Positions 1 through 8,022 of a stretch of DNA of 64,000 nucleotides are shown in pieces (positions within the stretch are counted from its first letter, which is position 1; each line of letters begins with the position of its first letter). A model generated the notes under the pieces. The model made no database searches. It was not told where the DNA came from and was given only the letters and a program-made list of their open reading frames with translations. Made by a program: the position numbers and the translations under genes. The stretch covers positions 57,229 through 121,228 of the forward strand of contig NZ_BNDT01000006.1 of assembly GCF_014905395.1 (NCBI RefSeq), read 5' to 3'. Origin of the DNA: Lactococcus taiwanensis. Its GTDB lineage: Bacteria; Bacillota; Bacilli; Lactobacillales; Streptococcaceae.

Positions 1-52
1 CGGAGCTGTCAGCAATCTTTAGGGATGGATAAGCAGGTTGGAGGGTATCTGT

Positions 53-532
53 ATGAACATTCGTAAAATAGAACCGCGGGATTTCGCTATTGTCGCTCAA
101 CTTGAAAATAAAAATTGGACCCTAGACTCAACTCCTCATGTGATGGAGTCCTCTGCTGAAAAAATTATTGAGAAAATTACTCATGGTATGGGCTATTTTC
201 TTGCTGTAGAAGATGAAAAAATTCTTGGTGTTTTAGATTATGGCCCACGACATAAATCCGAATTTGGGCAGCACGTTATCACTTTTGGTGTAATGACTGA
301 TGAGAATGCACGTGGTAAAGGCGTGGCCTCTCGACTTATACAGTTTTTCATCGAGTACGCGCGAAAAGAGGGTTATCAAAAAATTACTATTCAGGCAATG
401 GGATCAAACCCCCAAGCATTAGCCCTCTATAAAAAACTTGGTTTCATTGAAGAAGGACGCTTACGCAATGAATTTTTTATCCATGGCCGTTATATAGATG
501 ACTATATTTTAGGCTTTCCTCTCAATAAATAA
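53..532 (+). CDS. GNAT-family N-acetyltransferase
   Basis: Predicted cytosolic acetyl-CoA-dependent N-acetyltransferase of 159 residues, a usual length for a single-domain GNAT. The acetyl-CoA signature is visible as the stretch ending RGKGVASRLIQFF, followed by the family's typical ALALYKKLGFIEEGR C-terminal motif. I start at the ATG at 53 rather than the in-frame TTG at 38 because a GGAGGG ribosome binding site sits at 40-45. The substrate cannot be read from sequence; protein, antibiotic or small amine are all possible. It ends about 50 bases before rarA and may be co-transcribed with it. Fold assignment is secure, substrate unknown. Confidence 0.85.
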   Translation: MNIRKIEPRDFAIVAQLENKNWTLDSTPHVMESSAEKIIEKITHGMGYFLAVEDEKILGVLDYGPRHKSEFGQHVITFGVMTDENARGKGVASRLIQFFIEYARKEGYQKITIQAMGSNPQALALYKKLGFIEEGRLRNEFFIHGRYIDDYILGFPLNK

Positions 533-583
533 GCCAAGTAACCCAAGTTTACACAACTGTAAACACAGCGACAGGAGATTAAG

Positions 584-1867
584 ATGACACAAAATCTGGC
601 GCGGCGGATGAGACCGCGAAATATTGATGAGATTATCGGTCAAAAACATTTAGTTGGGAAAGGAAAGATCATCCGTCGTATGGTGGAAACTCAGCTTTTA
701 TCAAGCATGATTCTTTACGGTCCACCAGGGATAGGCAAGACATCTATTGCTTCAGCTATAGCTGGTACCATGAATGCCGCTTTTCGCACTTTTAATGCCA
801 CGACAGACACTAAAAAAAGACTTCAAGAAATTGCAGCAGAAGCTGAATTTTCGGGTCAACTCGTCTTGCTCCTTGATGAAATCCATCGCCTTGATAAGCC
901 TAAGCAAGATTTTTTGTTACCACTTTTAGAAAATGGACAAATTATCCTAATTGGTGCGACGACTGAGAACCCCTACTTTTCAGTGGTTCCTGCCATCCGT
1001 TCCCGCGTGCAAATATTTGAGTTAAAACCGCTAGAACCACAAGATTTAGAAGAAGCTGTAAACTTAAGTTTACACGATAAAGAACGAGGATTTGACTTTT
1101 CAGTAACACTTGATGAGGATGCACTCTATTTTCTAGTCCATTCAACCAACGGCGATTTGCGTTCCACTTTTAATGCACTAGAATTAGCTGTTTTATCAAG
1201 TGAAAACCATCATGTCACACTTGATGATATGGAAAATTCTCTTCAACGTAAAGCGGCGACATTTGATAAAGATGGAGATGCACATTACGACTTACTTTCA
1301 GCGTTACAAAAATCAATTCGTGGTTCTGATGTCAACGCCAGTTTACACTACGCAGCACGTCTGATTGAAGGTGGCGATCTTCAAAGCTTGGCGCGACGAC
1401 TGACCGTCATGGCGTACGAAGATATTGGTTTAGCTAATCCAGATGCTGCAGTTCATACGGTACTGGGACTTCAAGCAGCAGAGAAATTAGGGTTTCCTGA
1501 AGCACGTATTCCACTTGCTAATATTATCATTGACTTAGCTCTTTCTCCCAAATCAAATGCAGCCTACACCGCCATGGATGAAGCCTTGGCTGACTTGGGG
1601 AAATACGGGAATCTTCCCGTACCTTCTCATCTCCAAGATGGTCATTATGCTGGAGCGAAAGATTTAGGGCGCTCTGTCAGTTACATGTACGCCCATAATT
1701 ACCCTGGGCATTGGGTGGATCAACAGTATTTACCTGATAAAATAAAAAAAGCCAATTACTTCCACCCAGATGATATGGGAAAATATGAACGTGCCCTCCA
1801 CAACAGAAAACAATGGATTGATGAACAGAAAGGAGGTACAGGTGGTAAATCGAGTACCAAAGAGTAA
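584..1867 (+). CDS. rarA: Replication-associated recombination ATPase RarA/MgsA
   Basis: AAA+ ATPase of the RarA/MgsA/WRNIP1 family, which acts at stalled replication forks. At 427 residues it has the family length. Walker A GPPGIGKT lies at residues 46-53 and the Walker B box LLLLDEIH at about 94-101; the C-terminal half carries the MgsA tetramerisation region. A ribosome binding site AGGAG precedes the ATG. The upstream gap contains the inverted repeat GTTTACA/TGTAAAC (547-564), and another perfect 18-bp palindrome of the same type lies inside the gene at 1057-1074. The next gene, parB-like, starts 36 bases downstream. Confidence 0.92.
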   Translation: MTQNLARRMRPRNIDEIIGQKHLVGKGKIIRRMVETQLLSSMILYGPPGIGKTSIASAIAGTMNAAFRTFNATTDTKKRLQEIAAEAEFSGQLVLLLDEIHRLDKPKQDFLLPLLENGQIILIGATTENPYFSVVPAIRSRVQIFELKPLEPQDLEEAVNLSLHDKERGFDFSVTLDEDALYFLVHSTNGDLRSTFNALELAVLSSENHHVTLDDMENSLQRKAATFDKDGDAHYDLLSALQKSIRGSDVNASLHYAARLIEGGDLQSLARRLTVMAYEDIGLANPDAAVHTVLGLQAAEKLGFPEARIPLANIIIDLALSPKSNAAYTAMDEALADLGKYGNLPVPSHLQDGHYAGAKDLGRSVSYMYAHNYPGHWVDQQYLPDKIKKANYFHPDDMGKYERALHNRKQWIDEQKGGTGGKSSTKE

Positions 1868-1903
1868 AGTTGCTATAGCTCGTCTCCTCCTTATTAAGAT
1901 ATT

Positions 1904-2692
1904 ATGACTGAAGAAATTGTACAACTTCCACTCCATCTGATTGTAAAGAACCCTTACCAGCCCCGCCTAGTCTTTGACACGGATAAGCTAGAAGAGCTCG
2001 CACAGTCTATAAAAGAAAATGGAGTACTCCAACCTATCATCGTTCGTAAATCGGACCTCTTAGGTTATGAATTATTGGCTGGCGAGCGTCGTTTTCAGGC
2101 TTCAAAATTAGCAGGCAAAACATATATACCTGCTCTTATCAGAGAATACACGGATCAAGAAATGATGACCCTGTCAATATTAGAAAATTTGCAACGTGAA
2201 AATCTCAACCCTGTTGAAGAGGCACGTAGTTTGACACAACTTTCTGAAAGGTTAGGGCTGACACATGAAGAAATAGCTAAAACTCTCGGGAAATCACGTT
2301 CCTATGTTTCGAACCTCATCCGCCTCCTCAGCTTACCTGCTCCTTTACTTGATTATGTCGAAAAAGGAGAGCTTTCACCTGCACATGGGAGGACCCTGCT
2401 TGCAGAAAAGAACTTACAAAAACAACGTCTCCTTGCAGAAAAAGCTATTGCTGAGCACCTCAATGTCCGAGAACTGGAAAGGCTGATTTATGGAGAAAGG
2501 AGACACTCCTCGCCTCCTCCTGCTCGGAAAGCGTCCGCCAATATTTTCATTAATGAAACTGAACAACTCTTACACCAAGCTCTAGGAAATAAAGTCAAAA
2601 TCAAAGCCAATAAAAATTATCAAGGAACACTGTCCATCGACTTTACTACCCTAGAAGAGCTGGAACAACTAATAAAACTATTAAAAAAATGA
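1904..2692 (+). CDS. parB: ParB/Spo0J-family partition protein
   Basis: 262-residue ParB-family DNA-binding CTPase homologue. The N-terminal ParB domain shows the NPYQPR motif near residue 16 and the GERRFQAS nucleotide-binding box at 60-67. A helix-turn-helix (EEIAKTLGKSRSYVSNLIRL) lies around residues 115-136, with a C-terminal dimerisation tail. In streptococci parB is beside dnaA; here it is about 60 kb away, behind rarA, and no parA is in the window. The only in-frame ATG start has almost no Shine-Dalgarno sequence upstream, so translation may be weak or coupled to rarA. Noc or another ParB paralogue is an alternative. Confidence 0.8.
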   Translation: MTEEIVQLPLHLIVKNPYQPRLVFDTDKLEELAQSIKENGVLQPIIVRKSDLLGYELLAGERRFQASKLAGKTYIPALIREYTDQEMMTLSILENLQRENLNPVEEARSLTQLSERLGLTHEEIAKTLGKSRSYVSNLIRLLSLPAPLLDYVEKGELSPAHGRTLLAEKNLQKQRLLAEKAIAEHLNVRELERLIYGERRHSSPPPARKASANIFINETEQLLHQALGNKVKIKANKNYQGTLSIDFTTLEELEQLIKLLKK

Positions 2693-2720
2693 ACTTACAG
2701 AGCCGTAAGTTCATTTTTTT
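2691..2720. terminator. Bidirectional terminator between convergent parB and metal ATPase genes
   Basis: Stem GAACTTAC (2691-2698) pairs with GTAAGTTC (2705-2712). A T-run follows on the plus strand, and an A-run at 2683-2689 gives U on the minus strand. It starts inside the parB stop codon region. Confidence 0.85.
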
Positions 2721-4501
2721 CAACCTCGCAAAGCTCGTAAAGCATAGAGGATAGAAATAACATCAATCACTTCTTGGAACAGAGCACCTATTACCGCAGG
2801 TATAACCCCTGCTGCTGCAATAAACATCAAGATAATACAAATCACAATCCCAATCATTACTGCTTGCTTAGCTATCTTCATTGTGTCTCTACTGATTTGA
2901 ATTGATTGCGTCACCTTAGATAGGTCGTTTTGCAGTAACACGATATCTGCCGCTTCACTCGCTACGGTTCCTGAGCCAACACCAATAGAGATGCCTACGT
3001 CAGCTGTTGCAAGTGCTGGGGCATCATTCACCCCATCCCCTACCATAATTATAGGTCTTTCCTCAGCTTCTTTAATAAAGGTTAACTTTTCATCTGGCAT
3101 GAGCCCAGCGTGTATCTCGCTGATGCCTACATCAGAAGCAATTTTTTTAGCAACCGTTTCATTATCCCCCGTAAGCATCGCGATACGAGAAAGGCCTAAT
3201 TGACGCAGTTTTTTAATGGTCTCTTTAGCTTCTGGACGCAACGTGTCAGTAAAAGTTATCGCTCCAATGTACTTACCAGCACGACTTACATAAAAGGCCG
3301 TTTCATAATTTAATCCCTCAGGTGCGTTGACAAAGCTTTTTCGGCCTATCTTTATCTCCTGATTGTCTATCGTCCCCACTACACCTAAACCCGCTACTTC
3401 ACTTAAAGAGTCCATCGGCAAAACAGCCATACCTTTTTGCTGTGCGTAATCTGATACAGCTTTCGCTAAGATATGACCACTAGAACGTTCCAGACTGTAA
3501 ACCAACTGTAAAAGTTCAGTGATACTCACCTCCCCTACTGGCTCCAAGGTGTCCACTTCTATTTTTCCCTCTGTGATGGTACCGGTCTTATCAAGAAATA
3601 TTCCTTTCGCTTTGGCCAATTTCTCTATAACAGTACCATTTTTGACTAATGCTCCATTTTGACTCGTACGACTCATCCCTGATACGAAGGCTATAGGAGC
3701 CGCTAAAATTAAAGGGCATGGACTAGCCACCACAAGGACCTCAGCGATCCGTACAGGGTCACCGGAGATGAAGTAGGCGATCGCAGCAATAAGGTAGGCA
3801 ATAATCGTAAAAGGAACCGCGTAACGATCGGCCAAGCGGACAAACTGTGCGGGTGTTTCTTCTGCCGCTTTAACAAGCTGGACAATCTTTTGAAATTGCG
3901 AATCTGAAGCCAAGACGAGCGTTTCAATTTCGATAGTAGAATTGCCATTTACCGCTCCAGACATTACCTCATTTCCTTGCAGCAATTCATTAGGCTTCGT
4001 TTCTCCAGTGACTGACGCTTCATTAAGCACAACAGCCTCAGACAGCAATTTTCCATCAATCGGAATAACTTCCATGGGTTTAATCAGAAGTTTACTCCCA
4101 ATCGCTACCTCTTCAAGTGGAACATCCTCAATATGCCCTTTTTTTTGGACATGGGCAATTGTTGGTGATTTATCCAACAATGCTGTCAGAGCCCGATTCG
4201 CACGACCTGCTGCATAATCCTCGAGGCTTTCCCCACCTACAAGCATTAAAATGATAATTAAAGCAGCCCAATATTCCCCAAAAGTCAAGGTTGCAATGAT
4301 TGCAGTGATTGCTAACAAATCAACCCCGTAAGAACCACTTCGTAATGTTTTTATCATCTCAATGAACATACTGAGGGCCAAGAGCCCTCCCGCTATGGTC
4401 ACAATCAGACGAGCTATAAGTGGCTCCCCAAAAACAAATGAGGCTACGAGTGCAGCCAGTGCGATGATAAAAACAAAGATTAACTTTTTCCAGTTTTTCA
4501 T
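2720..4501 (-). CDS. P1B-type heavy-metal-transporting ATPase
   Basis: 593-residue membrane P-type ATPase exporting a transition metal. The phosphorylation motif DKTGT is at 304-308 and the hinge GDGVNDAP is near residue 490. The transmembrane metal site reads SPCPL (260-264), not the CPC of CopA or CadA. SPC-type signatures are typical of the P1B-4 group linked to Co, Zn or Fe; I infer the metal only loosely. The N-terminal heavy-metal-associated domain with its CxxC is absent, the protein opening directly with membrane helices. It is monocistronic, with about 140 bases of hairpin-rich leader upstream. The ATG follows an AAGGAG site. Confidence 0.88.
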   Translation of the reverse strand: MKNWKKLIFVFIIALAALVASFVFGEPLIARLIVTIAGGLLALSMFIEMIKTLRSGSYGVDLLAITAIIATLTFGEYWAALIIILMLVGGESLEDYAAGRANRALTALLDKSPTIAHVQKKGHIEDVPLEEVAIGSKLLIKPMEVIPIDGKLLSEAVVLNEASVTGETKPNELLQGNEVMSGAVNGNSTIEIETLVLASDSQFQKIVQLVKAAEETPAQFVRLADRYAVPFTIIAYLIAAIAYFISGDPVRIAEVLVVASPCPLILAAPIAFVSGMSRTSQNGALVKNGTVIEKLAKAKGIFLDKTGTITEGKIEVDTLEPVGEVSITELLQLVYSLERSSGHILAKAVSDYAQQKGMAVLPMDSLSEVAGLGVVGTIDNQEIKIGRKSFVNAPEGLNYETAFYVSRAGKYIGAITFTDTLRPEAKETIKKLRQLGLSRIAMLTGDNETVAKKIASDVGISEIHAGLMPDEKLTFIKEAEERPIIMVGDGVNDAPALATADVGISIGVGSGTVASEAADIVLLQNDLSKVTQSIQISRDTMKIAKQAVMIGIVICIILMFIAAAGVIPAVIGALFQEVIDVISILYALRALRG

Positions 4502-4645
4502 CTTTTTTCTCCTTAAATTTTTTGTCCTTGAACAATGCCCTGCATTATGGGAGAATTTTTTCTACTTAATTTCTCCACACGCCGCTTTGATTCTTTCGAA
4601 GCTGAGCTTAAACTTTAAGGGTTTTTCCTGATTTTCCTTACTTCT
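4502..4645 (-). promoter_or_regulatory. Structured 5' leader of the metal ATPase gene, with extended -10 promoter
   Basis: On the minus strand an extended -10, TGA-TAGAAT (plus 4646-4651), would start transcription near 4640, leaving a leader of about 140 nt. The leader includes a hairpin with arms GGAGAA and TTCTCC and a region of possible pairing around AAGCTCAGCTTCG. The length and structure leave room for a metal-sensing riboswitch, but I could not match it to a known class. Nothing else is seen between this and the rpmF promoter. Confidence 0.4.
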
Positions 4646-4768
4646 ATTCTATCAAAAAAGCAAAGCTATTAAGTGAACTTATGCTGTCAAAGGTTTTTGT
4701 CAAAGCCTCTCACCCATGTGTCAGCTTTTTTTAAGACTATTTTGTCAAGTATTTTTACTTTACAAAAC

Positions 4769-4796
4769 TTGCATTTCCTAAAATTTATGCTATACT
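4769..4796 (+). promoter_or_regulatory. Promoter of rpmF-rpmG
   Basis: -35 TTGCAT (4769-4774), 16-bp spacer, -10 TATACT (4791-4796), with an upstream TG two bases before the -10. The transcript would start about 55 bases before rpmF. Confidence 0.7.
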
Positions 4797-4855
4797 AGTA
4801 AAGTACGTTTTTGCACGCTTGCAAAAATCGATAAAATCTACGGAGGAAAAAAATC

Positions 4856-5029
4856 ATGGCAGTACCTGCACGTCACACTTCATCAGCAAAGAAAAACCGT
4901 CGTCGTACACACTACAAATTGACAGCTCCAACTGTTACTTTTGACGAAACTACTGGTGACTACCGTCACTCACACCGCGTTTCACTTAAAGGCTACTACA
5001 AAGGCCGCAAAGTCCGCGAAACAAAGTAA
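4856..5029 (+). CDS. rpmF: 50S ribosomal protein L32, zinc-free form
   Basis: 57-residue ribosomal protein L32. The N-terminus [17 protein letters not shown] and the C-terminal [12 protein letters not shown] are diagnostic. The zinc-binding CxxC pairs found in many L32 proteins are replaced by the DETTGDY region, so the protein contains no cysteine and would not bind structural zinc. A strong GGAGGA ribosome binding site lies at 4842-4847. It forms a two-gene operon with rpmG 23 bases downstream. Confidence 0.96.
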   Translation: MAVPARHTSSAKKNRRRTHYKLTAPTVTFDETTGDYRHSHRVSLKGYYKGRKVRETK

Positions 5030-5052
5030 TTTTAGAAAGGAAGTAATATACT

Positions 5053-5214
5053 ATGGCAGCTGGAGTACGTACACACGTTATTCTCGAACATAAAGAATCA
5101 GGCGAACGTCTTTACCTTACACAAAAGAACAAACGTAACACACCTGACAAACTTGAACTTAAAAAATACTCTCCAAAATTGCGCAAACACGTAATCTTTA
5201 AAGAAGTTAAATAA
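5053..5214 (+). CDS. rpmG: 50S ribosomal protein L33, cysteine-free form
   Basis: 53-residue ribosomal protein L33, recognised from [20 protein letters not shown] and the C-terminal [14 protein letters not shown]. It lacks both CxxC motifs, so it is of the zinc-independent (C-minus) type. It is co-transcribed with rpmF and followed directly by a terminator. Confidence 0.95.
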   Translation: MAAGVRTHVILEHKESGERLYLTQKNKRNTPDKLELKKYSPKLRKHVIFKEVK

Positions 5215-5233
5215 GTTTTTAATAAAGAAATAA

Positions 5234-5261
5234 AAACTACACTGTTTAGTGTAGTTTTTTT
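5234..5261 (+). terminator. Terminator of rpmF-rpmG
   Basis: Stem AAACTACACT (5234-5243), loop GTTT, AGTGTAGTTT (5248-5257), followed by T residues. Confidence 0.9.
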
Positions 5262-5273
5262 AAATCCAAATAG

Positions 5274-5302
5274 TTGTATCTAAAAATATTTTGCGCTATA
5301 AT
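5274..5302 (+). promoter_or_regulatory. Promoter of the DJ-1-family gene
   Basis: TTGTAT (5274-5279), 17-bp spacer, TATAAT (5297-5302). The leader to the ATG at 5371 is about 60 nt. Confidence 0.7.
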
Positions 5303-5370
5303 CCATTGCATTAAAGCGAGGGCGAGCTATTATAAATAGCTTAGTAAATAAAAAACAGAAAAGAGATAAA

Positions 5371-6045
5371 ATGACTAAAGCACTCATTGTTGTAACGAAC
5401 ACCCCCAAGTATGATAAAATCAATCGTCTCACTGGTCTGTGGTTAAGCGAACTTACCCACTTCTACGATGTTATGCTTAAAAATAATATCGAAGCAGATT
5501 TTGTGAGTCCCAACGGAGGGTATGTCCCATTAGATCCAAGCAGTCTAACGAATCTTGATGAAGTGGACAACAAGTATTATACGAATGCTTCCTTTCAAAA
5601 TAAAGCGCTCAGCCAAACCCTAAAACCGGAAGAAATCAATCCTGATGACTACACCATCATTTATTATACTGGTGGTCACGGGACCATGTGGGATTTCCCA
5701 GAATCACGAGCCATTGCCGATATTGCTAGTCATATTTATACTAAAGGCGGTATCGTAAGCGCGGTCTGTCACGGAGTAGTAGGCCTGCTACCAGTTAAAG
5801 GGCAAAACCATCGGCTCCTCATTGAGGGCAAAACCCTTACCGGCTTTAGTAATGCTGAAGAAGCTGCCAATCAAACGACAGCGGAAGTACCCTTTTTGAC
5901 AGAAGATGCCTTAATCAAGGCGGGAGCTAATTATCAAGCTGAAGCACCTTTTACCTCGGTCGTCCAAGTCTCAGAACGCTTGGTAACTGGTCAAAACCCT
6001 CAGTCTGCTAAAGCAGTTGCTGAAAAAGTAATCACTTTACTTTAA
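5371..6045 (+). CDS. DJ-1/PfpI-family protein, Hsp31-like
   Basis: 224-residue class I glutamine-amidotransferase-fold protein. The predicted triad is Glu27 (in LSELTHF), Cys133 and His134 (in AVCHGVVG). A GGHGTMWDFP motif at 101-110 is typical of the Hsp31/YDR533C branch. Members of that branch act on methylglyoxal or as stress chaperones; this is family knowledge and untested here. The gene is alone between its own promoter and terminator. The ribosome binding site is weak (GAAAAGAG). Confidence 0.85.
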   Translation: MTKALIVVTNTPKYDKINRLTGLWLSELTHFYDVMLKNNIEADFVSPNGGYVPLDPSSLTNLDEVDNKYYTNASFQNKALSQTLKPEEINPDDYTIIYYTGGHGTMWDFPESRAIADIASHIYTKGGIVSAVCHGVVGLLPVKGQNHRLLIEGKTLTGFSNAEEAANQTTAEVPFLTEDALIKAGANYQAEAPFTSVVQVSERLVTGQNPQSAKAVAEKVITLL

Positions 6046-6052
6046 AAATTTT

Positions 6053-6091
6053 CCCTGTATCGTAAAAAGAGACGATAACAGGGCTTTTTTT
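6053..6091 (+). terminator. Terminator of the DJ-1-family gene
   Basis: Arm CCCTGTATCGT (6053-6063) pairs with ACGATAACAGGG (6072-6083) with one bulged base. A run of seven T follows. Confidence 0.85.
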
Positions 6092-6099
6092 GTTATAAT
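6091..6099 (+). promoter_or_regulatory. Extended -10 promoter of the MFS transporter gene
   Basis: TGT-TATAAT at 6091-6099. No good -35 is visible, because the upstream position is taken by the preceding terminator. Confidence 0.5.
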
Positions 6100-6185
6100 T
6101 GATAAATCAATCTATGAAATAACATCGTTTAGAAACCTATAATTTCCAGGTTTCTGATAAAAACTCTTAAAGAAAGTGAGTTCCT

Positions 6186-7361
6186 ATGCCCACCTCAAAA
6201 CCATCCCCCTTCTTTATCTGGGGACTTATCCTGCTAGGGTTTGCTATCCGTGTGCCCTTTACTACCCTAACTCCTGTGCTTAATCAAATTGCGCAGGCGT
6301 TACACGTATCGGTCGATTCCCTTGGTATTTTAACAACCGTTCCGCTATTAATGTTTGCTCTTTTTTCTTCCTTAGCGCCCAAACTCGCCCAATATTCAGG
6401 AATCGAACGTTTATTCACCATGGCCTTACTCGCTATGGTTATAGGCTCTTTCATCCGAATCTTTAACGTCCCAACCCTTTATTTAGGAACCATTATTATT
6501 GGGGCCGCTATTGCGATGTTAAATGTCTTACTGCCTGCACTGATTTTGGTTAATCAACCTCATCAAATTGGTCGTTATACCACTCTATATACGACTGCTA
6601 TGACAGTTGCCATGGCTATTTTTTCTGCACTTGCAGTCCCCATTGTAATGGCCTCATCTTGGAAAATATTAATATTGGTACTAACAGCTTTGCTCGTCGT
6701 CACTTTAGTCGTTTGGCTTCCCAATAACAAAAATAATCATAAACTTCAACTTTCCCAAGAGATAAGTAATGCCTCCCGTGAGAAACTCTGGAAAAACAAA
6801 TTAGCGTGGTTTCTTCTCGTCTTTGGCGGTCTACAGTCTTTTCTCTTTTATACTGGTGTCACCTGGTTGCCTACTATGGCACAAGATGCGGGAATTTCAG
6901 CTGGACTAACAGGAATACTGGCAGGCGTCTACACTTTGATTGGAATGCCCTTCTCACTTTTTCTTCCCATTGCGCTCACACGCTTAGAACTTAAGCAACG
7001 CCGCTATCTCATGGGTGGTATCAGTGGACTCGGCATAGTTTCACTGATTCTACTGTTAATCCCGTTGAATAACTTTATCTATTGGTTGGTTATTAATGCT
7101 TTGTTAGGTTTGACTGTTGGTGCGCTCTTTCCCTACCTCATGACTAGTTTATCTTTGAAAACAACTTCTGCTCATCAAGCTGCCCAGCTTTCTGGTATGG
7201 TTCAGACTGGGGGATATTTCCTTGCTGCAGTCGGACCGATTGGTTTTGGTTATGCGCACGTCCTTTTTCAATCATGGTTTCCCGCAAAAGTTATTCTGTT
7301 AATTCTAGCGGCTGTAATGACTTTTTGTTTGCTTTATGTGGAACGTTTTGAAAAAATTTAA
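6186..7361 (+). CDS. MFS transporter, CynX/NimT-like
   Basis: 391-residue membrane transporter with about 12 hydrophobic segments and a central charged loop near residues 180-205. The N-terminal run RVPFTTLTPVLNQIAQAL resembles the CynX/NimT (cyanate or nitroimidazole transporter-like) branch of the major facilitator superfamily. Substrate is not predictable. The ATG follows AAGAAAGTGAG. It is monocistronic, ending in a hairpin terminator. Confidence 0.82.
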   Translation: MPTSKPSPFFIWGLILLGFAIRVPFTTLTPVLNQIAQALHVSVDSLGILTTVPLLMFALFSSLAPKLAQYSGIERLFTMALLAMVIGSFIRIFNVPTLYLGTIIIGAAIAMLNVLLPALILVNQPHQIGRYTTLYTTAMTVAMAIFSALAVPIVMASSWKILILVLTALLVVTLVVWLPNNKNNHKLQLSQEISNASREKLWKNKLAWFLLVFGGLQSFLFYTGVTWLPTMAQDAGISAGLTGILAGVYTLIGMPFSLFLPIALTRLELKQRRYLMGGISGLGIVSLILLLIPLNNFIYWLVINALLGLTVGALFPYLMTSLSLKTTSAHQAAQLSGMVQTGGYFLAAVGPIGFGYAHVLFQSWFPAKVILLILAAVMTFCLLYVERFEKI

Positions 7362-7386
7362 AAGCAGTACGGTAGCTGCTTTTTTT
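7360..7386 (+). terminator. Terminator of the MFS gene
   Basis: AAAAGCAG (7360-7367) pairs with CTGCTTTT (7376-7383), then T residues. Confidence 0.75.
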
Positions 7387-7394
7387 ATCCTATA

Positions 7395-7423
7395 TTAAAA
7401 CACACTGCTACAGTGTGTTTTAA
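7395..7423. terminator. Terminator of the yahC-yaiB operon
   Basis: Perfect 13-bp arms TTAAAACACACTG and CAGTGTGTTTTAA around a 3-base loop. It overlaps the stop codon of the minus-strand flavin reductase gene and works as a hairpin in either direction. Confidence 0.8.
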
Positions 7424-8010
7424 TGAGGTCGTTCAATTTTGAAGCTTTTGCCAATTTTAGCATAATCATTTCCTGCAAGTCGTGCAATAGGTCCTAATGC
7501 CTCTATATCGATATAAAATTTTTCCGTGTCTATAACATCATCGGTAAATGATAGAGAGACAACTTCTAGTAAAACCAGATGACCCTCTTGGCCCAAAGAG
7601 ATATCTTGATAAAGCTGTGTTTCAAACCTCACCCTACTCTTTACTAAACTTGGGACGTTGACTATTTGGGAGGGTTCTAAGTCCAGAGCAAACTTTTCTG
7701 CCTCACTCTCATTTGCAGCTAACTTTGCGGCTGTTTGATTCATCAGTACAACATTATCACTGTTTATCAGATGAACCACAGCTTCTTTTGTAGTTCGTAG
7801 ATTAAGGTAACTGTCCTTCTCTCCCGTGAATGCCACAGAGAGTAGCGGAGGGTTTGCGGAGGCAACATTAAAAAAACTAAAAGGAGCAACATTCACAAGA
7901 CCCTCCTCATTTTGGGTCGTTAACCAAGCGATAGGTCGTGGAACAATGCTACCAGAAAGGAGTTTATAAATGAGTTGCTCGTCCAACTCTTTAGCTCTAT
8001 AAGATTTCAT
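7420..8010 (-). CDS. yaiB: Flavin reductase-like FMN-binding protein (YaiB-like)
   Basis: 196-residue protein of the flavin reductase-like/flavoredoxin split-barrel family. The N-terminal block SGSIVPRPIAWLTTQNEEG followed by NVAPFSFFNVAS is the FMN-binding signature. It is the last gene of a four-gene operon with a ring-cleaving dioxygenase, an alpha/beta hydrolase and a small protein, matching yahC-yahD-yaiA-yaiB of L. lactis. The likely role is reduction or detoxification chemistry on quinones. An AAAGGAT site precedes the ATG. The symbol rests on operon context and recalled L. lactis gene order. Confidence 0.75.
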   Translation of the reverse strand: MKSYRAKELDEQLIYKLLSGSIVPRPIAWLTTQNEEGLVNVAPFSFFNVASANPPLLSVAFTGEKDSYLNLRTTKEAVVHLINSDNVVLMNQTAAKLAANESEAEKFALDLEPSQIVNVPSLVKSRVRFETQLYQDISLGQEGHLVLLEVVSLSFTDDVIDTEKFYIDIEALGPIARLAGNDYAKIGKSFKIERPH

Positions 8011-8022
8011 GAGAAATCCTTT

